Positions 1-7,126 of a stretch of DNA of 7,126 nt are shown here, piece by piece. The stretch covers positions 1 to 7,126 of the forward strand of contig MGVN01000130.1 in assembly GCA_001800515.1 (NCBI GenBank), read 5' to 3'. Under the pieces are notes generated by a model. The model ran no database searches. It was not told the DNA's origin and was given only the letters and a program-made list of their open reading frames with translations. The DNA comes from Elusimicrobia bacterium RIFOXYB2_FULL_49_7 (GTDB taxonomy: Bacteria; Fibrobacterota; OXYB2-FULL-49-7). Numbering within the stretch: position 1 is the stretch's first letter; the number at the start of each line of letters is the position of its first letter. The position numbers and the translations under genes were made by a program.

Positions 1-3000
1 GTTCTCATAACATTTCTTTTAAAATAAACGGTGACTCTGTTTTCTCTTCATCTTACCAGCTCAACTTCAACAAAGCCAATAGTCGGGTCGATTTCAAATG
101 CCTTCCTGAATGGCCAAAGTATCATGACCCGGTCGATAAAGAAGGCACCCTCCACCTTTCTCTGAAGGTGAATGCTTCGGCCTTTGATGCCGGTTCAAAC
201 ACAAAAGACTTCAACGCTTCTTGGCAACTGATCATTGATACGGTTGCACCTAAGCTTCAATTGCGAGGCGATTCCATACTCTCGTCAAAATTAGATTCTG
301 ACCTGCTGATTCAACTCGACTGTTCAGATAATCGTTCAATCCTGGTGAAAGACATAACCATCAACTTATTTAAAATTGATAAAACAAAATGGGAACAAAT
401 ATCAAAAAGCAGTCGTTATTTCCCCGAATTCTCCTGCGGCATCCATTCCGTTAACATCTTCCCGCCCAAACCCTCTTTTTTTTCCAATCTTGATGGCCTT
501 TATGCCTTGGTGGTTCGTGGTCGCGATGAAGCCCTTCTTGATTCAGCCCATTTTGCAGACGAATTGACACGAGATAGATTAATTCAGCAAAATGATCCCG
601 TGACATTGGCCCGGTTTCTGTCCAGCCGCTACGAAGCACGGTACACGGACAAGAAGAAGAGGTTTAATGCCGGAACAGATACCCTCTTCTTCAGAATTGA
701 CAATCAGAAACCGGTTATAGCCAAAGAAACGGTAAGTCATACTGAATTCACCCATGCGCATACGGAAAAAGGAGAGCCGCTGACTGTGCAAGCAATCCTA
801 TCAGAAGCGGCAAGGGTGCAGGTTCGGGCATTGCTGTCTGTGCATGCAGGAGATGAATCTGCCTGGATTGAAATGGCTAAACAGGAAAAAAATGGAAAAG
901 CGGGCACGCTTTCCTTTTCATTTGACCTATCCAGCACCCCTTCCCTTTTACCAGACGGACAATATTGCTTTGCATTCACAGCCACTGATGAGGCAGGCAA
1001 TTCCTCCGATACCTTGTTAACAGATGAAATCATCATTGATCAGACCGCCCCTATTATCCGGTACTTCGCCCTCCCCTCCCTGGTAATCAATGGAAAAGAG
1101 AAACCGGTTCCCTCCGGTACCAATGCCATGGTTGCATCCAAGCTCAATCTGTCATTTGAAGCTTTTGATGCTTTTTCAGGCGACACCACTTCTGTTACGC
1201 CTTCACAAATCAGTTTATTTATCGTTTCACCAGAGGGCGCAGAAAAGGCAGTTCCCAACGGTACCGCTTTGTCTGGTAGTTTATTTGATAAAGGAGATGG
1301 GGTCTATTATCTGAAAGGACTCTTTTCCGATAAACGGAAGCGGCCGAACCAATCGGTGGCTCAAATTCCGGTGGTTAAAGGATGCGTACCCCCGCAAATC
1401 ATTTCTCCTTCTCCCTTATCCGACGTGGGCGGAACCATTGCCCTTCGAGGGGTGGCCCAAGACCCAGACTGGACTGACAACATCCCTTTTTCCCATTATG
1501 AATTGGAATATCGGTCTGTCACGCTTTCTGAAAATGGCATGATAACCAATGCCAGCGACTGGGAAATTACGGGCATGAGCGTGCCGACCGATTATCGAAA
1601 CAGAGCCCAGCCCTTAAATCTCTCTAACGTACCGGTTACCCGCGGAAACCTGCTTGCTTATTGGGACACCCGAGTCAATGCTGTCATGCGGCAGGGCTAT
1701 TATCAGGTACGCCTACTCGTCTACGATCGTAATTTCCATCCAGAGCTGGGCAATTCACCATTAAATGACCCGCAAAACAATGCAACCTGGGCCGCCGATA
1801 CGCTTCTATATTACCTGTACAATGACACCGCCTTTATCTCGGATGACATGGCGGCACTCCGTGTGGAATCTCCAACCGGCCCATCGCTTGATTTCGCTAC
1901 CCTTTCGCAAGCCCCTCTCGGTTTTACGCTCAGCGACCCCTCGGCTAAATGCTATGAGGTCACCCTCTCTGTGCGCGATACCCAAGGCAATCTGGTCTGC
2001 GACACCCTTTTTAAGACCGTTAGCGGCGATGACAAGGCAAAAGGAGCGCCCTCTGATTTCAACCGTTTAGGATACTTCATTTATTATGCTCAAGGACTCT
2101 GGCATATCCGCTGGAATCCAACTAAAAGTAGCCGGACCTTCGCCGGATTTCTCCGTTTTAATGGCCCCTTTACACTCTGCTCAGGTTCCGCGTTCCTGAA
2201 AGCTTCACAGTCCGCACAAACGGAAAAAGGCGTTTCTCTTATTTCCTTTTCATCCGACATGCCCGGAGCGATCAGTTTTGAAAGTAATACGGAATCCATT
2301 GATTTCAAACTCAACATGACCCCATCCGAAAACCAGGACTGGATTTTTCTTGGGAGCAACCGAGTTCATCAACGCCTTTCAACCTTTACCCTTTTTAAAC
2401 CGGGTCAGGGTCGCACCTTTTTCTGGAACGGTAAAAATCGCTACGGCTTCTATCCGCCACCCGGCCGTTTTTCATTATCCGCCACCGCCGCAGGTATCAA
2501 TGGCTTTGGCTATGTAGAAGCAACCACCTCACTTACTTGCCGATTTCCCTTTGGCATTCAGATCGACCACCTCTCTGACACCCTTTTTGAAATTGATACA
2601 GGTGCCATTCATTCCGAAGCGTCGCTTTATTTCAGACCCTTTTCACACTGTCTGGTTTCAGGATATCTGCTATGTGCCAATGGTTCAACTAAAACACTGT
2701 TCAAAGACACTCTCTGCGAAGGGATTTCTCCGGATGCCAAAGCGGATGTATGGACCTGGAATTTCAACATTAATGGAAACCAGCTTGTTCCGAATGGCAG
2801 ATACCGGTTCATACTTAAGGCCGTGCCGCCCGAAGCGCTGGATTCCCTTGCCGTCTATGATACCAGCAGCTCTTTCAGAATTCAGTTAAAAAAAGCACTG
2901 ACTGACCCACACGTTGCCGAATTGGACATGCGGGGAGACACCCTTATCCTCTCTGAAAAAGGGCTTTTGCCGGTTATTACGGGGAATAGTGATTATCGCT

Positions 3001-6000
3001 TTAGCGCAGAAGCAAAAGGACGACTTCAAAATGACCTTCCCTTTTCCTTTACCACCGCACTGGCAGGCCAACAAAGTGTCCAGGCGCATGGATTTGAACG
3101 GTTTACGGTTAAAGCACGCCGAGGTTTCAAGACGTTAAACTATAAAGTCAGGATGTGGCTCGAAAGCGGCCACTACCTTCGTGAAATAGCCTGCTGTGAC
3201 CGTTCGCCGAATGGGAGTCGCCATTGCACCTGGGATGGATATAAATACAGCACAACCCGACATACCGATAAACTGATTTTTACGGATAGGCAAGGAGCAA
3301 GCAATAAACATCGGTTTTATTTTTCCGCTGAAACACATGATCCGGGTTCAACCTCCAGGCAACAGACCTTCTTTCATGGCAACGGCAAAGCCAATATTTT
3401 CGATCACACACTCCCGTTCCCTAAGAAAATAAGAGAACAGGAGGTGGTCGGTCTTCCGAAACTTCATATCTATTTTCTGCCCAACTCTTTTCATCTGGAC
3501 GAAAATCCTGAGAATTGGGCAAAACGGGCATGGGAGACATTGGAAATCTCTTATGACAACGCTAATTCAACCGACACTTTTTTCGCTAAAAATGCCACAC
3601 CGCTCTGGCAAAGCAAATTGGATTCTTCCATATTAACCGATGAAGATTATCAGGCCATCAAAGATTCGAATATTAAAGGATGTTATGACGGCATCCGTGG
3701 TACCAATTACAGCCAGTTTTATGTCTTGGTGAAAGGCCGGGATCGTTGCTGCAATAGCTATGAAAAGACTTTTTTCAATGTCAGCTTTGATTTGGAATTC
3801 GGCACCCGAAAAGCCATTTGGGATGAAGATTTCAGCCGTCATGGGTACAACAGCCTGGTCAACCGCTATACGACCTGGGACAGTGAAAATTCCATTTTCT
3901 TTAATAACGGCAAAGGAATCGTAGCCAAAGACGGCTTTGATAATAACTTTGACGGAAAAGCGGATAACCCGGTCTACTCCCCTAAAAACGGTTCCCGGAA
4001 TTTTCCGGAAGATGGCATTAAATACATCAGCGACCACCATCAACAGGGATTTGATTTCAAGTATCTTTCAAACCCCAAGAGCGATTACGCCGCCTTTTAT
4101 TTCAGCGGATTAGAAGGCACCTCTCCCTCTGTGGAAAACCCCTTCTGGGAATTCAAACGGATAGGAAAACCGGATGTGGGTAAGTATGGTACATTTAAAT
4201 GGGCTAAATGCTTTGATCCTGAAAAATCAGGCAAACGTATGGAAGAATTTTCATCTTGCCAAGACACCTTTATCCATATCGATAGTGACAAGGGCCCCCG
4301 GTCACTCCTTATCTGGGCTGAAAAACCCATGGCAAGCGCCAATTTGACCTATAATATGGACTGGCCCATCACCCCTGCCCGACTCGACACCATCAATCAT
4401 ACTCGTCCCGAGTTGGGCGGCCTTACACCGCTTGGCGCAACCCTTCAGCAGCGCTTTGTTCCCCCATTTGGAGCAGGGGTACGATATGGATTACAGGATG
4501 GATTGGATACCAAACCCAATGACGGAAAGATAGATACAGAATACCAGAATCCTCTTCCGGAATCCTTAACAATATTGCTGACTCGGCTCAATGTCCCGTT
4601 AAAAAACTCGTCGCTTGAACAACAAGCGACACTTACCCTGTTACCGGATGGTCGTTTTGGATACGAATATGTCATCCAAAATGATGCCATTCGATTCGGC
4701 CAGAATGTCACCCCCTTTGCCAGAATTGAAAGCTACCAAACAAATGGATTCCCCCTCACCATTCAGGAAAAAAAAGAGGAGAGCGGTCTTGTCAAGATGG
4801 TCTTTACACTGGCAGACACCGGAAATAATTGGTCCACACAGGATGATCCGCGCCTTGCTGGCCCTCTGCTGAGTGATCCTGTCACCTTCAATGAAAATGG
4901 ATTCGCTTCGCTGAACCGCTGTTATTTCGCCTCTGCCTATCCCAAAACAACTGACCATGAAAGCAACACCAATGCCTTCTCTTTAACTGCCCGAGAGGCC
5001 CCCTTGCAGGACAATCCCCGGCTTTCCATCAACCAATGGACTCCCTCTCTGCAGCATATTAATGGTGAGCCCAACCGGGATTTGGTCATCTCCTCTATTG
5101 ACAACGGCCCTTCCGATAACAGCCGAAGCGATTTGCTGGACTGCTTTATCGTGCGATTAAAAGACAATGTTTTTACACCCCGCAAGATGACTGAAGTGAT
5201 CGGTATTGCCCATGGCGATAGCTATAAACTGCTGGTTCGACAAGGCAATGGTTGGGACAAAATCGTTCCGCTGGTGGAAGATAAAACCATTCATCAAAAT
5301 ACTGCAAACAAACGAACCCTGGCCTATTGGGATTTATCTGACCGGTATGGCGGAAACACCCTCCTGCTTCAGGTCAAAAAGGGGAACCAACTCTATCAAG
5401 CCTGCCAAGAATTGCTCATCGGCACCCGCCTGGCACCTGACAAGGGCGGCCGTGTTCTGTCCACCCATGGCCGCGGTGCGCTTGATATCCCAGCCGGTGC
5501 CCTCTCTGACTGGGGAGACACGGCCGTGGTCTCACTTACGGCCCGCAAACTGGATGAGCTGAACCTCTCCACCCTGCCCACATTGCCGCCCATCGGCCCC
5601 ATCATGGAAATCCAACCTTCTCCGGTCCATTTTTCTCCGGAAAAACGGCCCCGATTGACCCTCTCCTTTACCTATACTGAAGTGAAATCCAATGGCTGGC
5701 TCAATAAGAATTTGAATCTCTATTCGCTTGGAGCTAATGGCGAACTCGAGATTATCAGCAACAGTGTTACCAGCTACCATCAAACCGATACGCTCGGTGT
5801 TAAAGGAGAGCCTCTGCCTAATCTGGCGGCCTTCAAATCCTTTGGAGACAGTTCCAAAGGGTTGGCGCTCATGGAGATTGCTGCGGAACCGGACCATTGG
5901 TCCACCTTTGCCCTGATTCACCGCCCTCCCCGCACCCTCTTTGTTGACCTCGCTGCCCCAAGTAATGGCAATGGCCGTTCGTGGAAAACCGCATTCCACA

Positions 6001-7126
6001 ATCTTTCCACCGCATTAGAGGCTGCCCTGTCCGGAGATACCTTGAAACTGGCTGGCGGAAAATATGTCGGTCACTTTGTCATTAACAAAAACCTGATTAT
6101 TCTGGGAAAAATAGTTCGTTCCAACAGAGAGGCAACCGTATTGCAAGGCCAACTCCGTCTGAACCGCAATGTCTCCTTTTCAAACATTATTTTTGATGCA
6201 ACCGGCCAAATAGACACCCTCTCAGCAACATTTCGGAGATGTCTTTTCCTGAAAAACCTCCATTTCAATGAAGCGCAAGCCGCCTTTACACGATGCACCT
6301 TTTCCGCCATGGATATGACGTCTCAAGGAAAAGGCAACCTTCAATTCAATGGCTCACTCCTGCAGGGAACTAAAATCTCCGGCGCGCCCCTCTTTTCAAA
6401 CTGTGCAGCGCCCCATCTGACCCCCCAACCCGGCATTCTTTATGCCGACGATCCGCAAACCCATCCTGATTTTCGTCTCAAACGAAACTCACCTCTCATT
6501 GATGTCTGCCCAAAAGAATTTGATTCCAGATACTTTGGGCTGGCACCTGATATTGGCTTTGATGAATTCCTGGGAGACACCCTTTTTGTCTCCGAAGCAC
6601 TGGGCCAGGATAGCAATACCGGTAAATCTCGAATAGCCCCTGCTAAAAGCCTTGAGACAGTCCTAAAGAAAGTCCAGGCGCATGATCTTCTGCTCTTAGC
6701 TCAGGGCAGCTATCAGAGTTCGTTTTCCCCTGCGCTACCTTTCTTTATGCTGGGCGGATATGCCGATGATTTTTCCAGTCGTTCCGTTAACCGATTCCAA
6801 AGCACCATCCGTAATGGCTATTGTATCAACAGCAGAGCCCTTTTCTCAGGTCTCTTCTTTTCAGCTCCTTCTGGAACAGCGCTCTCCATCTTGAATCCGC
6901 AGCCCCTTTCCCTGGATTCCTGCCTCTTCCTTAGCAGCAATATAGGCCTCTTTTGTGCAGCCCCCTGTTCACTCTCCCTTTCCAATATCACCTTTCATGC
7001 CAATGGCGCGGCATTATCAGCAGCCATGCCGCCGGTGGGTTTGCTCCGTAATTCCCTTTTTAACAACAACGGAGCGGATCTGGCCGGTTCCTCGGGCACC
7101 AAACTGAGCATATCACATAACCTCAC
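1..7126 (+). CDS. Giant modular secreted or surface protein with Ig-like, FlgD-like, ZU5-like and beta-helix domains; partial at both ends
   Basis: One reading frame, with its first full codon at base 3, is open across the entire window: 2374 codons without a stop. Both termini lie outside, so the full protein is larger and any signal peptide or C-terminal sorting domain cannot be seen. The first in-frame ATG is at 873, inside an Ig-like unit, so it is not the start. Domain signatures stay in this one frame from end to end, so there is no sign of a frameshift or decay. In order: Ig-like units, an LAYWDT module, a WHIRW region, three FlgD-like segments, a long unassigned centre with two Asp/Gly loops, a second LAYWD module, a ZU5-like domain and two beta-helices. 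I see no catalytic motif and no internal membrane segment. An extracellular structural, adhesive or glycan-binding role is inferred. Reading frame and strand are very secure; function is not. Confidence 0.97.
3..1052 (+). other. Three consecutive bacterial Ig-like units
   Basis: Residues 1 to about 350 look like three beta-sandwich repeats. Each ends in the linker typical of bacterial Ig-like domains, ID-x-x-x-P: IDTVAP at residues 78-83, IDNQKP at 232-237 and IDQTAP at 345-350. The third unit carries the familiar last-strand signature LPDGQY followed by ATDEAGN (residues 327-333). The first unit is cut by the window edge and the second is long, at about 150 residues. Such domains usually act as extracellular stalks or adhesive modules. 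Boundaries are by eye. The segment around 361-420 is locally AT-rich compared with the rest of the gene, but the frame runs through it intact. Confidence 0.75.
1053..1388 (+). other. Fourth, atypical Ig-like stretch
   Basis: Residues about 351-462 follow the third ID-x-x-x-P linker. The region is predicted to be beta-rich, with alternating hydrophobic runs such as KLNLSFEAFDAF and GVYYLKGLF. The latter resembles the D-x-G-x-G-x-Y strand of bacterial Ig-like or cadherin-like folds. It ends at a Cys (residue 461) just before a PPQIISP segment that begins the next module. No specific family is recognised; the Ig-like assignment rests on position and strand pattern. Confidence 0.45.
1389..1838 (+). 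other. Beta module with LAYWDT signature, copy 1
   Basis: Residues about 463-612 follow a layout I know from many large bacterial extracellular proteins: an opening I-x-SP segment, a G-x-I-x-L-x-G-x-A-x-D strand, an HYELEY strand, a W-x-I segment, then LLAYWDT (residues 550-556) and GYYQVRLLVYDRN (565-577). The usual form of the final part is L-A-x-W-D-T followed by G-x-Y-x-L-R-L-x-V-x-D. This is an Ig-like or fibronectin-like fold of unknown ligand that usually occurs in strings. A diverged second copy lies near 5190-5438. I cannot give an accession for the family. Confidence 0.6.
1839..2393 (+). other. Beta-rich region with WHIRW signature
   Basis: Residues about 613-797 begin with an Ig-like stretch (VTLSVRDTQGN) and continue into a segment opening with GLWHIRW (Trp at 700 and 704). 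It is followed by F-A-G-F-L (713-717), then an ISF strand, a block around ESIDFKL and the closing strand STFTLF. I recall the order W-H-x-R-W, F-x-G-x-I, I-x-F, I-D-F and a final FTL strand as a recurring module in large bacterial extracellular proteins, but I cannot name it with certainty. It sits directly before a FlgD-like segment, as if the two formed a unit. No catalytic residues are evident. Confidence 0.4.
2394..2540 (+). other. FlgD-type Ig-like segment, copy 1
   Basis: Residues about 798-846 contain FFWNGKNRYG (Trp at 808) followed by PPPGRFSLSATA. This matches the core of FlgD-type Ig domains, where W-D/N-G-x-N-x-x-G is followed by V-P-x-G-x-Y-x-L and a closing A strand. In secreted proteins of the FCB group this fold is often found close to the C-terminus; here it is internal. 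The segment is shorter than a full FlgD-type domain (about 70-80 residues), so its first strands probably come from the end of the preceding WHIRW region. Confidence 0.55.
2559..2888 (+). other. FlgD-type Ig-like segment, copy 2
   Basis: Residues about 853-962 hold a second segment of the same style: WTWNFNINGNQ (Trp at 917 and 919) followed by LVPNGRYRFILKA. The NG-x-x-VP-x-G-x-Y order is the strongest feature. The strands before it carry the SLYFRPF and VSGYLLC stretches, consistent with the first half of a beta-sandwich. The sequence is clearly diverged from copy 1, so an old duplication or independent domain recruitment is likelier than a recent tandem copy. Confidence 0.5.
2889..3350 (+). 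other. FlgD-like beta-sandwich with WDG motif and Cys cluster
   Basis: Residues about 963-1116 include a strand LNYKVRMWLESGHYLREIA followed by HCTWDGYKY (Trp at 1077). The spacing and the WDG motif recall the FlgD-type Ig core, in which a strand ending in G-x-x-V-R is followed about 15-20 residues later by W-D-G. The usual P-x-G-x-Y strand after the motif is replaced by KLIFTDRQG, so the match is partial. Three cysteines fall in this unit: adjacent Cys 1064-1065, and Cys 1075 just before the WDG. They could form a disulfide in an extracellular setting. Confidence 0.4.
3930..3965 (+). other. Asp/Gly loop 1, possible calcium site
   Basis: Residues 1310-1321 read DGFDNNFDGKAD. The D-G-x-D-x-x-x-D-G-x-x-D pattern is common in secreted bacterial proteins, where similar loops resemble those of thrombospondin type 3 repeats or dockerins and bind calcium. 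Here it occurs singly, without the paired helices of a dockerin. Calcium binding is inferred from the pattern only. Confidence 0.5.
4497..4535 (+). other. Asp/Gly loop 2, possible calcium site
   Basis: Residues 1499-1511 read DGLDTKPNDGKID, the same D-G-x-D ... D-G-K-x-D layout as the loop at 3930 but with one extra residue between the two halves. The two loops are about 190 residues apart, which would suit one site in each of two related domains. Metal binding is inferred. Confidence 0.45.
5190..5438 (+). other. Beta module with LAYWD signature, copy 2 (diverged)
   Basis: Residues about 1730-1812 echo the module at 1389-1838: a strand YKLLVRQGNGWDKIVP (Tyr 1741, Trp 1751), then RTLAYWDLS (LAYWD at 1773-1777), then NTLLLQVKKG and a closing LLIGTRL. 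The shared order is Y-x-L, W-x-x-I, LAYWD and a final L-x-L-x-V strand. The copy is shorter and uses different codons for LAYWD, so it is not a recent duplication. It leads directly into the ZU5-like segment, an arrangement I associate with large extracellular proteins of several bacterial phyla. Confidence 0.5.
5439..5924 (+). other. ZU5-like domain with IPAGAL motif
   Basis: Residues about 1813-1974 open with GGRVLSTHGRGALDIPAGAL (IPAGAL at 1829-1834). This is the hallmark of ZU5-like beta domains: G-G-x-V, a short turn, then x-I-P-x-G-A-L. After a strand VVSLTARKL comes a second half with EIQPSPVHFSPEKRPRLTLSF and a closing HWSTFALI (Ser 1967 onward). These are the usual partner elements, a 'P-x-x-F-x-x-P-x-x-L-x-x-x-Y' strand and a final S-T-F-A strand. 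In bacteria this unit is found in surface and secreted proteins. No autoproteolytic H-F-S or H-L-T site, as in ZU5-UPA or FIIND proteins, is evident. Confidence 0.6.
5931..6569 (+). other. Right-handed parallel beta-helix domain 1
   Basis: Residues 1977-2189 have both ends of a classic secreted beta-helix domain. The opening is RTLFVDLAAPSNGNGRSWKT followed by LSTALEAALSGDTLKLAGGKY (GDTL at 2011-2014, GKY at 2019-2021), the usual Y/F-V-D, G-x-G-x-S-W, A-L-x-A-A, G-D-T-x and G-x-Y sequence. Rung-like repeats follow, such as VSFSNIIFDA and AAFTRCTFSAM. The close is DFRLKRNSPLID (2156-2167) and PDIGFDEF, the standard end of such domains. The family is often linked to polysaccharide binding or cleavage or to adhesion. 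No catalytic residues can be assigned, and with few rungs this is a short example. Confidence 0.8.
6573..7126 (+). other. Right-handed parallel beta-helix domain 2, cut by the window edge
   Basis: Immediately after the first helix closes, a second opening appears: GDTLFVSEALGQDSNTGKS (residues 2191-2209), then APAKSLETVLKKVQ, an LLLLAQGSYQ strand (G-x-Y) and LGGYADDFSSR (GGY at 2251-2253). The GQDSNTG turn and the GGY-x-x-x-F-x-x-R stretch are typical of DUF1565-like and Omp-like beta-helices. The rungs SLDSCLFLSSN, SLSNITFHANG and LLRNSLFNNNG follow the S-x-F-x-x-N-x-x-G rhythm, with asparagines stacking at turns. The domain continues beyond the window. Confidence 0.75.

Larger units (their letters stand above)
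3351..5189 (+). other. Unassigned central region of about 610 residues
   Basis: Residues about 1117-1729 match no family I recognise. The first third is richer in charged and aromatic residues than the flanks (for example NPENWAKRAWETLEISY). It contains adjacent cysteines (1249-1250) in the strand VLVKGRDRCCN, where a related Ig-like strand would usually read grDxxGN. Two Asp/Gly loops lie near the middle. The last part, from about residue 1515, returns to an alternating beta pattern (ATLTLLPDGRFGYEYV, then VKMVFTLADTGNNW), suggesting one or two further Ig-like units. The frame stays open and the codon choice looks like the flanks, so this is genuine coding sequence rather than an insertion. 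Confidence 0.5.

Noticed and set aside
873..875. First in-frame ATG as a possible start of the gene
   Set aside because: It falls inside the third Ig-like unit, with in-frame domain sequence for 290 codons before it. The true start must be upstream of the window.
2551..2889. Second + strand open frame of 112 codons in another phase
   Set aside because: It overlaps the FlgD-like segment, has no family features and no flanking gene structure. The giant frame explains the region.
3986..4003. Short inverted-repeat-like stretch with CCGGAA and TTCCGG as a possible terminator or site
   Set aside because: It lies in the middle of an open coding frame, has no T-tract after it, and is too short to support a regulatory function.
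3633..4043. Antisense open frame of 136 codons with hydrophobic stretches
   Set aside because: The hydrophobic look comes from reading Asp/Asn/Lys codons of the sense gene in reverse (GAT and AAT read as ATC and ATT). The sense frame is open and continuous with its flanks.
5532..5999. Antisense open frame of 155 codons
   Set aside because: It lies opposite the ZU5-like and first beta-helix coding sequence, has no recognisable domain, and the + strand frame shows clear family motifs here. It is a shadow of the real gene.
3078..6684. 13-base exact repeat GTCCAGGCGCATG at 3078-3090 and 6672-6684
   Set aside because: Both copies encode VQAH, with no similarity extending beyond them. One such match in about 7 kb is near the chance expectation.

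Overview
The whole window lies inside one very large protein-coding gene on the + strand. Reading from base 3, I found no stop codon in 2374 consecutive codons up to the right-hand edge. Neither the start nor the end of the gene is here. The other frames hold only short interrupted stretches, and I see no intergenic space, RNA gene, promoter, terminator, mobile element or CRISPR array. The first in-frame ATG (873-875) falls inside a domain already under way, so translation starts upstream of the window. Residue numbers below count from the codon at base 3.

The translation looks like a modular extracellular or cell-surface protein built mostly of beta-rich domains. Left to right: (1) three Ig-like units joined by ID-x-x-x-P linkers (about 3-1052); (2) a fourth, less typical Ig-like stretch (1053-1388); (3) a beta module with an LAYWDT signature (1389-1838); (4) a region with a WHIRW signature (1839-2393); (5) three segments resembling FlgD-type Ig domains (2394-3350); (6) about 610 residues that I cannot assign, with two Asp/Gly-rich loops that may bind calcium (3351-5189); (7) a second, diverged LAYWD module (5190-5438); (8) a ZU5-like segment with an IPAGAL signature (5439-5924); (9) a right-handed beta-helix domain with recognisable opening and closing motifs (5931-6569); (10) a second beta-helix domain running off the window (6573-7126).

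This kind of architecture is common in very large secreted proteins of the Fibrobacterota-Chlorobi-Bacteroidota group and of uncultivated lineages near it. I therefore favour an uncultivated FCB-type or similar Gram-negative bacterium. This is inference from protein style only; there is no marker gene, and base composition (GC slightly under half by eye) does not discriminate.

Function is unknown. Plausible roles are adhesion, a surface layer or filament, or carbohydrate or matrix binding. I see no catalytic motif. The window shows one gene, not a multi-gene system, so its novelty lies in the size and domain order of the protein.
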